Shown: positions 42,412 through 50,751, counted from the stretch's first letter. The stretch is 62,100 bases of DNA from an uncultured Pelagibacteraceae bacterium (GCA_902580535.1 CACHKZ010000002.1:1-62100); one strand, 5' to 3'. The notes: generated by a model not told the origin, from the sequence alone. A program made the numbers and translations.

Positions 42412-42456
42412 TTGTATAGGAATATAGTAGGCAAGCCTATAAATATTCCTATACAA
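42412..42456. terminator. Strong 14-bp hairpin downstream of the cold shock gene
   Basis: TTGTATAGGAATAT (42412-42425) pairs perfectly with ATATTCCTATACAA (42443-42456). The 17-nt loop contains a further TAGG-CAAG-CCTA mini-stem. It begins 20 nt after the csp stop, so it would end or protect the csp mRNA. No T-run follows on either strand, so it is not a textbook intrinsic terminator. It may instead stabilise a 3' end or belong to a separate RNA. Confidence 0.6.
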
Positions 42457-42465
42457 TACATACTT

Positions 42466-42485
42466 GCATTTTAAGTTTAAAATGC
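42466..42485. repeat. Second palindrome in the csp / tRNA-His spacer
   Basis: GCATTTTAA and TTAAAATGC are perfect 9-bp arms around GT, 9 nt after the first hairpin. It is too loop-poor for a simple hairpin with all pairs but forms an 8-bp stem with a 4-nt loop. It could be a protein-binding site or the second stem of a structured RNA. Confidence 0.45.
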
Positions 42486-42556
42486 TATTTAATTCCCATG
42501 ATCAGAAATAGTTACATTCTTGCATCTCACAAAAGACATCATTTTCATGCTGGCTT

Positions 42557-42568
42557 ATAGCTAGCTAT
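42557..42568. repeat. 12-bp self-complementary site ATAGCTAGCTAT
   Basis: ATAGCTAGCTAT is a perfect 12-bp palindrome 53 nt before tRNA-His, the third inverted repeat in this 229-bp spacer. It has no loop, so DNA binding by a dimer is more likely than an RNA stem. No regulator can be named from the sequence. Confidence 0.35.
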
Positions 42569-42604
42569 TTAACTATTTATAAATTTAAATTTAAGTCTAA
42601 TTAG

Positions 42605-42610
42605 TATAAA
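42605..42610 (+). promoter_or_regulatory. Candidate -10 element for tRNA-His-hisS-hisZ-hisG
   Basis: TATAAA ends 10 nt before the first tRNA-His nucleotide, so a start about 7 nt downstream would give a very short tRNA leader. The -35 region is poor (AATTTA). As hisS, hisZ and hisG are packed behind the tRNA, this promoter would drive all four genes. Confidence 0.4.
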
Positions 42611-42620
42611 ACAATATTAA

Positions 42621-42695
42621 GCCCTGGTGGTGAAATGGTTATCACGTCAGTTTGTGGAACTGAAATTTTTGGTTCGATCCCAAGCCAGGGTACCA
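42621..42695 (+). tRNA. tRNA-His (anticodon GUG), no encoded G-1, A73
   Basis: A 75-nt tRNA. The acceptor GCCCTGG pairs with CCAGGGT (G1-U72), the discriminator is A73 and CCA is encoded. The anticodon loop TTGTGGA gives GUG. T8 and the D-stem GTGA/TCAC fix the numbering, and the base before G1 is A, so the universal extra G-1 of tRNA-His is not encoded. This is the known alphaproteobacterial tRNA-His type, which is paired with a divergent HisRS. The hisS ATG follows the CCA end after 4 nt. Confidence 0.96.
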
Positions 42696-42699
42696 AAAA

Positions 42700-44094
42700 A
42701 TGAAGAAAGAAAAAAAATTAATACCTGGATTACCCTCAGGGTTTGAAGATCGTTGGGATAAAAAATTCCTTCTCAAAAAAAAGCTTTTATCAGCAATTGA
42801 GAATGTTTTTATTAAGTTTGGTGCTGAGCCACTAGAAACTCCATCGTTTGAGATAAGTGAAAATATTGGATCATTTTTGGCAGATGATGAAACTAACCCT
42901 ATGTCTGATGTATTTTCATTTAAAGATGGAGATAAAAATATTACTCTTCGATATGATCTATCAAGTCCCTTAGCAAGATTTGTTGCTCAAAATAATCAAG
43001 AGTTACCCTCAATTTATAAAAGATACGCTATTCAAAATGTATTTCGTAATGAAAAGGCAGGAAATGGAAGGTACAGAGAATTTTTGCAAGCAGATTTTGA
43101 TATTGTTGGAAATGTTAATTCCTCACAGGCTAATGCTGAGCTTTGTAATTTAATTTCAGCAGCATTAATTGAATGTGGACTAAAGAAAGATCAATTTACA
43201 ATCAATGTAAGTAATAGAAAAATAGTTCAGGGACTATTAGATGATTTAAAAATATCTGAAGAAAAACAGTTAAAAGTTATAAGAGCAATTGATAAACTTG
43301 ATAAGCCTGGTTTTGGATTAAAAGGTGTAGAAGATCTCTTAAGAAAAGAAAGAAAAGATAACAGTGGAGCCATCACAAAAGGTGCTGATTTAAATGATGA
43401 GCAGGTTGATCAAATATTAAAATATCTGAAAATTAAGGAGTTAAAAGAGCTAAAACAAAGCTTAAAAAATCCATTATCACAAGAGGGAATAAAAGAGTTG
43501 GAAGAATTTTTTGTAGTTCTCGGGTATGGATCAAGTCTAGACCAAGTAAAAACCAACTTCACAATTGTGAGAGGTTTAGCTTATTATTCTGATTTTATTT
43601 TAGAAACAAATTTAAATTTTAAAGTCACAAATAACAAAGGTAAAGAAGTAGATATCGGTAGTATTTGCTCAGGAGGAGCTTACGCAAAGCTTATATCAAG
43701 ATTTAAAGGTGTAGATATTCCAGGAACAGGTATAAGTTTTGGTGTAGACAGACTATTGTTTGCATTAATGCAATTTGGTCAAATTCAATTAGATGAACAA
43801 AAACCTGTTTTGGTATGTGTAATGGACCAAAAATATTTAAAAAATTACTATGAAATTTTAGACCTCTTAAGACAAAACAATATTAATGCTGAAATATTTT
43901 TAGATTCTAAAAAAAATCTTGGTAAACAGCTTACTTTTGCAAATAAACGCCAATTACCAGTTGCCATTATCTGCGGAGAAAATGAGTTTAAAGATAATAC
44001 GGTGACAATTAAAAATTTAAAAGGTGTTAAGGGAGAGAATAATAAAACTTTTTCAAAGAAAGATTTAATTAATGAAGTCAAAAAACTTATCTGA
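42700..44094 (+). CDS. hisS: Histidyl-tRNA synthetase (divergent alphaproteobacterial type)
   Basis: The 464-residue class II synthetase has motif 2 VFRNEKAGNGRYREFLQADF and motif 3 near GISFGVDRLLFAL. The HisA box reads RGLAYYSDF (291-299), where most HisRS have RGLDYY. Motif 2 also departs from the usual FRYERPQxGRYREFHQ. These changes fit the HisRS subgroup that recognises tRNA-His without G-1 and with A73. The start ATG lies 4 nt after tRNA-His, leaving no Shine-Dalgarno space once the tRNA is cut out. It overlaps hisZ by 23 nt. Confidence 0.93.
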   Translation: MKKEKKLIPGLPSGFEDRWDKKFLLKKKLLSAIENVFIKFGAEPLETPSFEISENIGSFLADDETNPMSDVFSFKDGDKNITLRYDLSSPLARFVAQNNQELPSIYKRYAIQNVFRNEKAGNGRYREFLQADFDIVGNVNSSQANAELCNLISAALIECGLKKDQFTINVSNRKIVQGLLDDLKISEEKQLKVIRAIDKLDKPGFGLKGVEDLLRKERKDNSGAITKGADLNDEQVDQILKYLKIKELKELKQSLKNPLSQEGIKELEEFFVVLGYGSSLDQVKTNFTIVRGLAYYSDFILETNLNFKVTNNKGKEVDIGSICSGGAYAKLISRFKGVDIPGTGISFGVDRLLFALMQFGQIQLDEQKPVLVCVMDQKYLKNYYEILDLLRQNNINAEIFLDSKKNLGKQLTFANKRQLPVAIICGENEFKDNTVTIKNLKGVKGENNKTFSKKDLINEVKKLI

Positions 44095-45121
44095 GAATAT
44101 TCTTAAATCTTTAAAATCGAGTGGATTTGATTATATCGATTTAGATACAGTAATACCTACCAATTTAATTCTTGAGAGATCTGGTGAGTCATTTAGGAGT
44201 TTAATTTTTTCATTTGTTGATCAGAATGGAAAAGAAATTTGTTTAAGGCCAGATTTAACTGTTGCGTCTTGTATTAAATACCTTAATCAAAAAAAAAAAC
44301 TATCTTCAAAAGTTTTTTACAGCGGGCAAGCATTCAGAAAAGTTCAGAAAAAAACTGATAAAATTATTAGAGATCAAATAGGCTTTGAGATCTTAGGATC
44401 AAAAGATGAGAAAAGAGATGACAAAAAAATCATAGATACAAGTATTAAAGTTATAAATAAATTTAGATATAAAACTGGAAGTATTACAATTGGGAATGTT
44501 GAAATTTTTCATCTATTAATAAATAAATTAGATATCCCAAAAAGATGGAAGCTTCGATTACAAAGACATTTTTGGAGAGAAAATTATTTTAATGAATTAT
44601 TGAAACGTTTAGAGACAAACTCAGATGTAGACGAAACAGTAGTTGAATTGGATAAAAAAAGATATTTGAAAATGTTTAAACAAAATCAAGATAGAAATAT
44701 TGCAGGTCGTACTTTAAACGAAATTTTAGTAAGGTTTGATAATAAAATTAAAGATCCTAGAAGACAAATAAAAGGCCAAAATGTTGTAAAAATTATAAGA
44801 GATTATTTAACAATTAGTTGTTCTATGAGTAAAGCAGCAGCTACCCTAAATACTTTTTTTAAACAAAATAAAATAAATCTTATTGTTGGAAAGAATTATT
44901 TTCCAATAACTACAGATAAAGTTTCAAAGTTAAATGTAAATTTTTCATCTTCATTCGGCAGACATTTGGAATATTACACAGGAATGGTTTTTAAAATTCA
45001 AACAAAAATAAATTCAAAAAAAATTGAGGTAAATGGTGGCCGTTATGACAATCTTATTAGTGATTTAGGTTCTAAAATAAAGGTTCCAGCTGTTGGAGGT
45101 GCAATAAATTTAAATGATTAA
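44072..45121 (+). CDS. hisZ: ATP phosphoribosyltransferase regulatory subunit
   Basis: HisZ is a HisRS-like protein without synthetase activity. It forms a hetero-octamer with short-form HisG and makes it active and histidine-sensitive. The 349 residues show the class II core (CLRPDLTVASCIKYL, FYSGQAFRKV, RDQIGFEILG, FGRHLEYYTGMVF, NGGRYDNLI) but lack the anticodon-binding domain of HisS. It lies between hisS (23-nt overlap) and hisG (8-nt overlap), where it matches the short HisG. Confidence 0.9.
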   Translation: MKSKNLSENILKSLKSSGFDYIDLDTVIPTNLILERSGESFRSLIFSFVDQNGKEICLRPDLTVASCIKYLNQKKKLSSKVFYSGQAFRKVQKKTDKIIRDQIGFEILGSKDEKRDDKKIIDTSIKVINKFRYKTGSITIGNVEIFHLLINKLDIPKRWKLRLQRHFWRENYFNELLKRLETNSDVDETVVELDKKRYLKMFKQNQDRNIAGRTLNEILVRFDNKIKDPRRQIKGQNVVKIIRDYLTISCSMSKAAATLNTFFKQNKINLIVGKNYFPITTDKVSKLNVNFSSSFGRHLEYYTGMVFKIQTKINSKKIEVNGGRYDNLISDLGSKIKVPAVGGAINLND

Positions 45122-45791
45122 AATTGGCATCCCTAGCAAAGGTAGACTCAGAAAAGACACTTTAAGTATTTTTAAAAATAAAAATCTAAAAATTTTATCA
45201 GAAAGAGGGGAAAGAGATCTTTTTGGATATATAAAAGAAAATAAGAAAATTAAAATAGTTTATCTTCATGCAAGAGAAATAATAGAAAGATTAGGAGATG
45301 GAACTTTGGATATAGGATTTTCAGGTTATGATTTATTAAAAGAATCTGAATTAAATATTCAAAATAAAGTAACCATTAATAAAAAACTTGATTATGGAAA
45401 TGCTACTCTAGTTGTAGCTGTTCCTGATGAGTGGATAGATGTCCAAACACTTGCTGATTTAGAGGAAATATCTTTTGATTTTAAAGATAAAAAGAAAAGT
45501 AGATTAAGAGTTGCAACAAAATATCCAAACTTGACCAAAGAATTTTTATTTTCAAAAGGAGTGACTCAATTTAAATTAGTACCTTCCCTTGGAGCAACTG
45601 AGATATATCCATTTACTGGTTCATCTGAGATTTTAACCGATATAACCAGCACAGGAGAGACTTTAAAAGCTAACAATTTAAGAATTTTAAAGGATGGAGA
45701 AATACTTCTATCGCAAGCCTGTTTGATGTCTTCTAAAAAAATGTCTAAAAAAAAAAATATTCAAAATATTATAAAATTATTAAGTAAATAA
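45114..45791 (+). CDS. hisG: ATP phosphoribosyltransferase, short form
   Basis: HisG catalyses the first, feedback-controlled step of histidine synthesis, from ATP and PRPP. At 225 residues it is the short form, lacking the C-terminal ACT-like regulatory domain, and it therefore needs HisZ. Motifs include KIGIPSKGRLR, the GDGTLDIGFSGYDLL region and the PRPP-binding region around ITSTGETLKANNL. It overlaps hisZ by 8 nt. Confidence 0.94.
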   Translation: MIKIGIPSKGRLRKDTLSIFKNKNLKILSERGERDLFGYIKENKKIKIVYLHAREIIERLGDGTLDIGFSGYDLLKESELNIQNKVTINKKLDYGNATLVVAVPDEWIDVQTLADLEEISFDFKDKKKSRLRVATKYPNLTKEFLFSKGVTQFKLVPSLGATEIYPFTGSSEILTDITSTGETLKANNLRILKDGEILLSQACLMSSKKMSKKKNIQNIIKLLSK

Positions 45792-45792
45792 A

Positions 45793-46479
45793 ATGCGTTG
45801 GAATAATAAATTTAATTATCCGAAGTCAACAAGATCTATTGAAGACGGATACAGAAAATACTCTTTGGGTGAGGCTAAACTTCCGTCAGTAACAAGTATA
45901 CTTTCTCTAACTAAATCAGAAGAAGAAAAAGCAGCTTTAGCAAATTGGAGAGAAAGAGTAGGCTTAAAAGAAGCCAACAGAATTAAAACGGAGGCTTCTA
46001 CTAGAGGAACGTTAATGCACTCATATATAGAGGATTTCCTTAGAGGTAGATTAAATGAGAGTTTTTTTGAGACCAATGAGCAACATAAAATAATGGCAAA
46101 AGAAATTATTGATAAAGGACTAAATGGCAGGCTAGAGGAAATATATGGAATTGAGGAAACTATTTATTATCCAGATCAGTACGCGGGCACAGCAGATTTA
46201 TTAGCTAAAATGAATGGTGTAGACGTTTGTATAGATTTTAAGCAAGCTAATAAGCCAAAGAAATCAGATTTTATACAAGATTACTTTTTGCAACTTGGCG
46301 CTTACACATTGGGTCACGATGTTGTTCATGGCACCAAGATGAAAGCTGGGATAATTCTTTTATGTACTCAAGATATATTGTTTCAAGAATTTAAAATAGA
46401 AGGGGCTGAACTTGAAATGTATCAAAACTTGTTCATGGGAAGAGTAAAAAAATTTTATGAACTAAATAATATTTCTTGA
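45793..46479 (+). CDS. PD-(D/E)XK exonuclease, phage/RecB-like
   Basis: This 228-residue protein matches the PD-(D/E)XK nucleases of phage exonucleases and mitochondrial MGME1. TRGTLMHSYIE supplies His76 and Glu80, YAGTADLLAKM supplies Asp135, IDFKQANK supplies Asp148 and Lys150 (the D-x-K), and DYFLQLGAYTLG carries the conserved Gln167. The N-terminal LPSVTSILS is also typical of the phage group. It follows hisG by 1 nt, with no shared pathway. Likely activity is DNA end degradation. A phage origin is inference. Confidence 0.82.
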   Translation: MRWNNKFNYPKSTRSIEDGYRKYSLGEAKLPSVTSILSLTKSEEEKAALANWRERVGLKEANRIKTEASTRGTLMHSYIEDFLRGRLNESFFETNEQHKIMAKEIIDKGLNGRLEEIYGIEETIYYPDQYAGTADLLAKMNGVDVCIDFKQANKPKKSDFIQDYFLQLGAYTLGHDVVHGTKMKAGIILLCTQDILFQEFKIEGAELEMYQNLFMGRVKKFYELNNIS

Positions 46480-46603
46480 CTAATCTTAATTAATAAATAT
46501 AAAAAGAAAATTACATTAAGCTACTTGTTTAGATGCGAAGTGTTTAGTTCCTGATAAAAATCAATTCTAAAACTCCGTCAAAACAATTCTTAAGAAAGAA
46601 AAT

Positions 46604-47671
46604 ATGTTGGAGTATATTATATTAATATTTATTGCTGTCTTAATTGTGCTAATTGTTTTGGTAATTAAGAAGCTTGATCACGCCAAAAGTAATCAAAGTA
46701 ATGAAAATCTTTCTGAAAAAATTGAAAAATTAATTGAAAAAAATGCTGAGAATAATTCTGTTTTAACTGAAAAAATCACTGAAAAACAAAGTGATTTATC
46801 AGAAAAAATTACGCAAAAACAAAGTGATTTATCAGAAAAAATTACACAAAAACAAAATGAGTCAGATAAAGAAATTAGGTCAATAGTAAGTGGTTTAAAT
46901 GAAAGATTGGCTAGGATTGATAAGGCACAGGAAGAAATTAATGAGATAAAAACTAGTGTAATTGATTTTAAAAATCTTTTTAATAATCAAGGTACTAGAG
47001 GAAGGTTAGGAAATGATTCCTTAAAAACAATTGTCTCTGATGTTTTAAGTAAAAAGTATTTCGATATGGAATATACTTTATCAAATGGAAAAAGAGTCGA
47101 CTGTTTTTTACATCTTGGAGAACCTCATGAATGTGTTCCAATAGACTCTAAATTTGCTTGGGAAAATTATACAAAATTAATTACCGAGAAAGATGAACAA
47201 CAAAAGAAAAATTACGCAAAATTATTTTCTGATGATATTAAAAAACATATTAAGGATATTTCAGAAAAATATATCATAGAAAATGAGACAGCTCCATTTG
47301 CAATTATGTATGTTGCGTCAGAAGGTGTTTATAATGCCATAATGGAGGCAAAAGGAAATTTTTCAGAAGAAGCAAGAACTAAAAATGTTATAATTGTATC
47401 GCCCAATACTATTTTTGGTTTTTTAAAGACATACAGACTATTTATTGACAACAAGGAAATGAGTGAAAAAGCCGATATTATTCAAAAAGAATTTAGCAAA
47501 ATATTTGAAGACATCACTAGATTTTCTGAAAGATTTAGCAATATTGATAAAAGAAATACACAATTAACAGAAGATTTTAGAAAACTTCAAATATCGGTAG
47601 ATGCAATTACTAATAGGGCTAAAAGAGTTAAAGATTTAGAATTTGATAAAAAAGACCTTATAAATCAATGA
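46604..47671 (+). CDS. rmuC: RmuC family DNA recombination protein
   Basis: RmuC proteins are membrane-anchored, coiled-coil proteins with a nuclease-like domain that limit DNA inversion at short inverted repeats. The 355-residue protein has an N-terminal transmembrane helix (residues 3-21), a coiled coil to about 110 containing three 11-residue repeats, then the RmuC domain: GTRGRLGNDSLKTI, GKRVDCFLHLG, VPIDSKFAWENY, NVIIVSPNTIFGFLKTYRL. It is shorter than E. coli RmuC (475). It overlaps the ExoI gene by 4 nt. The spacer before it (46480-46603) shows no gene. Confidence 0.9.
   Translation: MLEYIILIFIAVLIVLIVLVIKKLDHAKSNQSNENLSEKIEKLIEKNAENNSVLTEKITEKQSDLSEKITQKQSDLSEKITQKQNESDKEIRSIVSGLNERLARIDKAQEEINEIKTSVIDFKNLFNNQGTRGRLGNDSLKTIVSDVLSKKYFDMEYTLSNGKRVDCFLHLGEPHECVPIDSKFAWENYTKLITEKDEQQKKNYAKLFSDDIKKHIKDISEKYIIENETAPFAIMYVASEGVYNAIMEAKGNFSEEARTKNVIIVSPNTIFGFLKTYRLFIDNKEMSEKADIIQKEFSKIFEDITRFSERFSNIDKRNTQLTEDFRKLQISVDAITNRAKRVKDLEFDKKDLINQ
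46769..46867 (+). repeat. Three 33-bp tandem repeats in rmuC
   Basis: Three consecutive 33-bp units encode EKITEKQSDLS, EKITQKQSDLS and EKITQKQNESD. Units 2 and 3 share almost the same DNA, so the duplication is recent. The 11-residue period keeps a hendecad coiled coil in register, so gain or loss of a unit changes stalk length without breaking the frame. Confidence 0.85.
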
Positions 47672-49101
47672 ATTTAGCAATCTGGGATATAGAATCTTCA
47701 AGTGCTAGCACTGACTTTGGTAGTATCATAGAAATTGGGGGAATACTATTTGACGAGAACTTTAAAGAAAAAGATAGATTTAATCTTCGATGCAGACTTC
47801 ATGAAACTGAGATTTTTCAAGCTGCAGCTTTAATAGTTAACAAGACATCAATTAAACAACTTACTCAAACAAATCTAAGTCACTATCAAATGCTTGGGCA
47901 GGTTGAAAAAATTTTTAAGAAATGGAGCCCTGCTATTTTCTTAGGATGGAGTTCACTAAATTTCGATGAGGAGATGATAAGAAAAGAATTTTTCAAAAGT
48001 ATTAGGTATCCTTATTTGACAAATTCCGCACCAAATACAAGACATGATGGAATAAATATTGCAAGAGCTGCATATGCAGTAGATCCAACAGTTTTAGAAA
48101 CTGAAATTAATGAAAAAAATAACCCAGTTTTTAAATTAGCATCTCTGGCTCAGATGCAAGGCATAGATGCAACTGATGCTCACTCCGCGCTAGCTGATGC
48201 AGAACTTACTGCAAAAGTTTTGAAAATTGTAAAAAAAAAACAAGAACATACTTGGGAGTCTTTTTTAAGTACTGCAAATAAATCTAATACTGAAACTATT
48301 ATAAAAAAAGGAGAAATTATAACATTAAACGAATATTATTATGGAAAGTCCAGGCTTCATTTAGTTGTGCCGCTTCATACAAAACATTGTATGCATCCAA
48401 TTTATCAAGGATGGTATTATACGATAGATCTTAGAACAGAAATTCAACCATTGATTAATAAATCTATAAATGAATTAAAAACCGAGATGAAAAAAACACC
48501 CAAGTTTTTAAGAACAGTTAGATCAAACAAAGCACCAATAATTATTGATGCGAAATATGGCTTGAATGTTGAACCATATAATAAATTAGATAAAAACGTT
48601 ATTAAAAAAAGAGCTGAATTTGTTCAAAATAATGAACAGTTTTCACAAAATATTTTAACTGCCCTTCGTGAGGTTGCAGAAGAAAAAGAGCAATCAAAAT
48701 CGCAAGAAGATATATACGCAGAGGAGAGCATTTATACAAAATTTACATCAAATAAGGATACCGCTTTGTTTCCAAGTTGGCATGATGCTCCATGGAAAGA
48801 GAAATTAAATTTATTAGATAAGTTTGACGATGATAGATTGGTTAGTTTTGGTAAAAAAATCATCTTTCAAGAAGCCCCGGAGATACTTCCAGACTCTATG
48901 TATAAATCAATCAGAAGAGATATAGCAAAAAGAATACTGAGTGAAAAAAAAGAAAAATGGTGGACTATTCCAACTTTATACAATGAAATTGATACTTTAA
49001 GAGAAAAATATACTAATGAAAACGACAATGAAAAATTAGCCCTTTTGGATGATTTTAATAATTATGCAATGTCAATTCAAAAAAAGTATGAAAATATTTA
49101 A
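47668..49101 (+). CDS. sbcB: Exonuclease I (SbcB) family 3'-5' exonuclease
   Basis: A 477-residue DEDDh exonuclease. Exo I motif: AIWDIES, with Asp and Glu. Exo II: GWSSLNFDEEMIRKEFF. Exo III: DAHSALADAELT, with the catalytic His and Asp. After the N-terminal domain come a region with a conserved APII-type strand and a C-terminal helical domain with IYTKFTSNKDTALF, matching the E. coli ExoI layout (475 residues). ExoI digests single-stranded DNA. It overlaps rmuC by 4 nt, so the two are coupled. The sbcB name is by family layout. Confidence 0.8.
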   Translation: MNLAIWDIESSSASTDFGSIIEIGGILFDENFKEKDRFNLRCRLHETEIFQAAALIVNKTSIKQLTQTNLSHYQMLGQVEKIFKKWSPAIFLGWSSLNFDEEMIRKEFFKSIRYPYLTNSAPNTRHDGINIARAAYAVDPTVLETEINEKNNPVFKLASLAQMQGIDATDAHSALADAELTAKVLKIVKKKQEHTWESFLSTANKSNTETIIKKGEIITLNEYYYGKSRLHLVVPLHTKHCMHPIYQGWYYTIDLRTEIQPLINKSINELKTEMKKTPKFLRTVRSNKAPIIIDAKYGLNVEPYNKLDKNVIKKRAEFVQNNEQFSQNILTALREVAEEKEQSKSQEDIYAEESIYTKFTSNKDTALFPSWHDAPWKEKLNLLDKFDDDRLVSFGKKIIFQEAPEILPDSMYKSIRRDIAKRILSEKKEKWWTIPTLYNEIDTLREKYTNENDNEKLALLDDFNNYAMSIQKKYENI

Positions 49102-49168
49102 TGTATAAATCTAAATTAAACTCAATTTTACCTATTGAATATATACAAAATTAATCTATATCCATGTC

Positions 49169-49489
49169 ATGACTACAATAAATGTAACTGATGAAAACTT
49201 TGACGAAAAAGTTTTAAAAAGTGATAAACCAGTTCTTGTAGATTTTTGGGCAGAATGGTGTGGACCTTGTAAAATGGTGGGACCCATTTTAGAGGAAATA
49301 TCAAATGAAATGGCTGAGGAAGTTGTAGTTGCAAAACACGATATAGATTCTCAACCTAATGTTCCAACGCGATATTCGATAAGAGGAATTCCTACTATGC
49401 TCTTATTTTCAGGTGGGGAGTTAAAAGCTACTAAAGTTGGTGCTACACCTAAAAGCGATATTGTTTCTTTTATTAAGGAAAATATCTAA
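49169..49489 (+). CDS. trxA: Thioredoxin
   Basis: A 106-residue thioredoxin with VDFWAEWCGPCKM (redox Cys31 and Cys34) and the cis-proline loop RGIPTMLLFSGG. It is the general cytoplasmic disulfide reductant. A 67-bp spacer separates it from the ExoI gene. Its stop overlaps the stop of the convergent folC by 4 nt (CTAA). Confidence 0.97.
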   Translation: MTTINVTDENFDEKVLKSDKPVLVDFWAEWCGPCKMVGPILEEISNEMAEEVVVAKHDIDSQPNVPTRYSIRGIPTMLLFSGGELKATKVGATPKSDIVSFIKENI

Positions 49490-50751
49490 TTTAATTTTAA
49501 AATTTCTCCTGCAAGATAAAGTGAGCCTATACAAACAGTTATTGTATTTTTGTTTTTTGATAACGATTTTATAGCACTTTCAATGCTTTGAGATCTTTTA
49601 ATATTTAAATTTAAATCATTTAACTTACTTTCCAAATCTTCTTTTGATATTGCACCATCCTGATTTGGAATATCAATCAAAGTTATAGAATTAACTATAT
49701 TTCTGAAAGATTTTATAAATTCTATATGTTCCTTATCTTTCATCATTCCAACTATTAGATTTACCTCTTGATTTTGGTTTTTTATCCAATTAGCAATTGA
49801 TAAACTTGCACTTATATTATGACCACCATCAACAATTAATCTATTGTTGCCTGCAATCGTTTTTAACTTACCACTTTTAATTTCTTCCAATCTTCCTTTG
49901 AGTGAAATATTTTGAATACCATTAATTATATCATTATCTTTTATATTAAATATTTTTCTTGATGCAGCAATCGTGGTGCTTATATTATAAAGTTGATGAT
50001 TTCCAAGAATATTTGGTTCAGGTAATACAATTTCACCTAAATAATCTTGATATTGAATAAAACCATTTTCAGAATTTGTAATATTAAAATCTTTTCCAAA
50101 AAAATATTTATTAGAAGTATTTTTTTCTAATGACCTTTCAATCTTATATCTTATTTTATCGTTGACTTGTTTATTAACAAATATATTTGAATTTAAAAGC
50201 TTAGCTGTTTTTTCATAAATCACTCCTTCAATCGATTTATTTTCAAGCCATTGGAAATGATCGTTATGAATGACACCGATAAGTGTCATTAAATTCTCCT
50301 TAAACACATTTGTACTATCAAATTGATGAAATAATCCAGCTTCTATAATATTAATATTATCTTTGAAATTTTCTGCTAATTTTATAAAGGCACAAGTTAA
50401 AATTTCAAATAGTGTTGCATTGTCATCGCCTAAAGTCTTTTCAACATCTGTCAGTAATTCTATTAAATCTTCTTCATTGATTTCTTTATCATTAAAAACG
50501 TATCTTTCTGTGTAAGAGAGTAAGTGGGGCGAAGTATAAAGATTAGTTTTGTATCCAGCTTGATTAAGAATTGACTTAAGACTATAGCACATGCTTGCTT
50601 TTGCGTTAGTCCCTACAACTGTTACAATATTTTTTAATTTATCCTGGGGATTACCAAGTTTTTTTAAAAGATTAAAGGTTCTTCCTAAAGATAAATCTAG
50701 TTTTTTCTTATGATGCTTCTCTAGTTTGGATATCAGTCTCTGAATTTTCAT
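49486..50751 (-). CDS. folC: Folylpolyglutamate / dihydrofolate synthase
   Basis: FolC adds glutamate to folates, and in bacteria often also makes dihydrofolate from dihydropteroate. The 421 residues have LGNPQDKLKNIVTVVGTNAKAS at the start of the Mur-ligase-like ATP site, where the usual P-loop GTNGKGS is GTNAKAS (47-53). The FEILTCAFIKLAE segment, the NIIEAGL metal region and the DGGHNISAS motif are also visible. It overlaps accD by 44 nt, the longest overlap in the window, so the start may lie further in. Confidence 0.9.
   Translation of the reverse strand: MKIQRLISKLEKHHKKKLDLSLGRTFNLLKKLGNPQDKLKNIVTVVGTNAKASMCYSLKSILNQAGYKTNLYTSPHLLSYTERYVFNDKEINEEDLIELLTDVEKTLGDDNATLFEILTCAFIKLAENFKDNINIIEAGLFHQFDSTNVFKENLMTLIGVIHNDHFQWLENKSIEGVIYEKTAKLLNSNIFVNKQVNDKIRYKIERSLEKNTSNKYFFGKDFNITNSENGFIQYQDYLGEIVLPEPNILGNHQLYNISTTIAASRKIFNIKDNDIINGIQNISLKGRLEEIKSGKLKTIAGNNRLIVDGGHNISASLSIANWIKNQNQEVNLIVGMMKDKEHIEFIKSFRNIVNSITLIDIPNQDGAISKEDLESKLNDLNLNIKRSQSIESAIKSLSKNKNTITVCIGSLYLAGEILKLN

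Noticed and set aside
50708..50751. 44-nt folC/accD overlap as a sign of a frameshift
   Set aside because: Both proteins have complete conserved domains. The overlap more likely reflects an upstream start choice for folC or an extended AccD tail.
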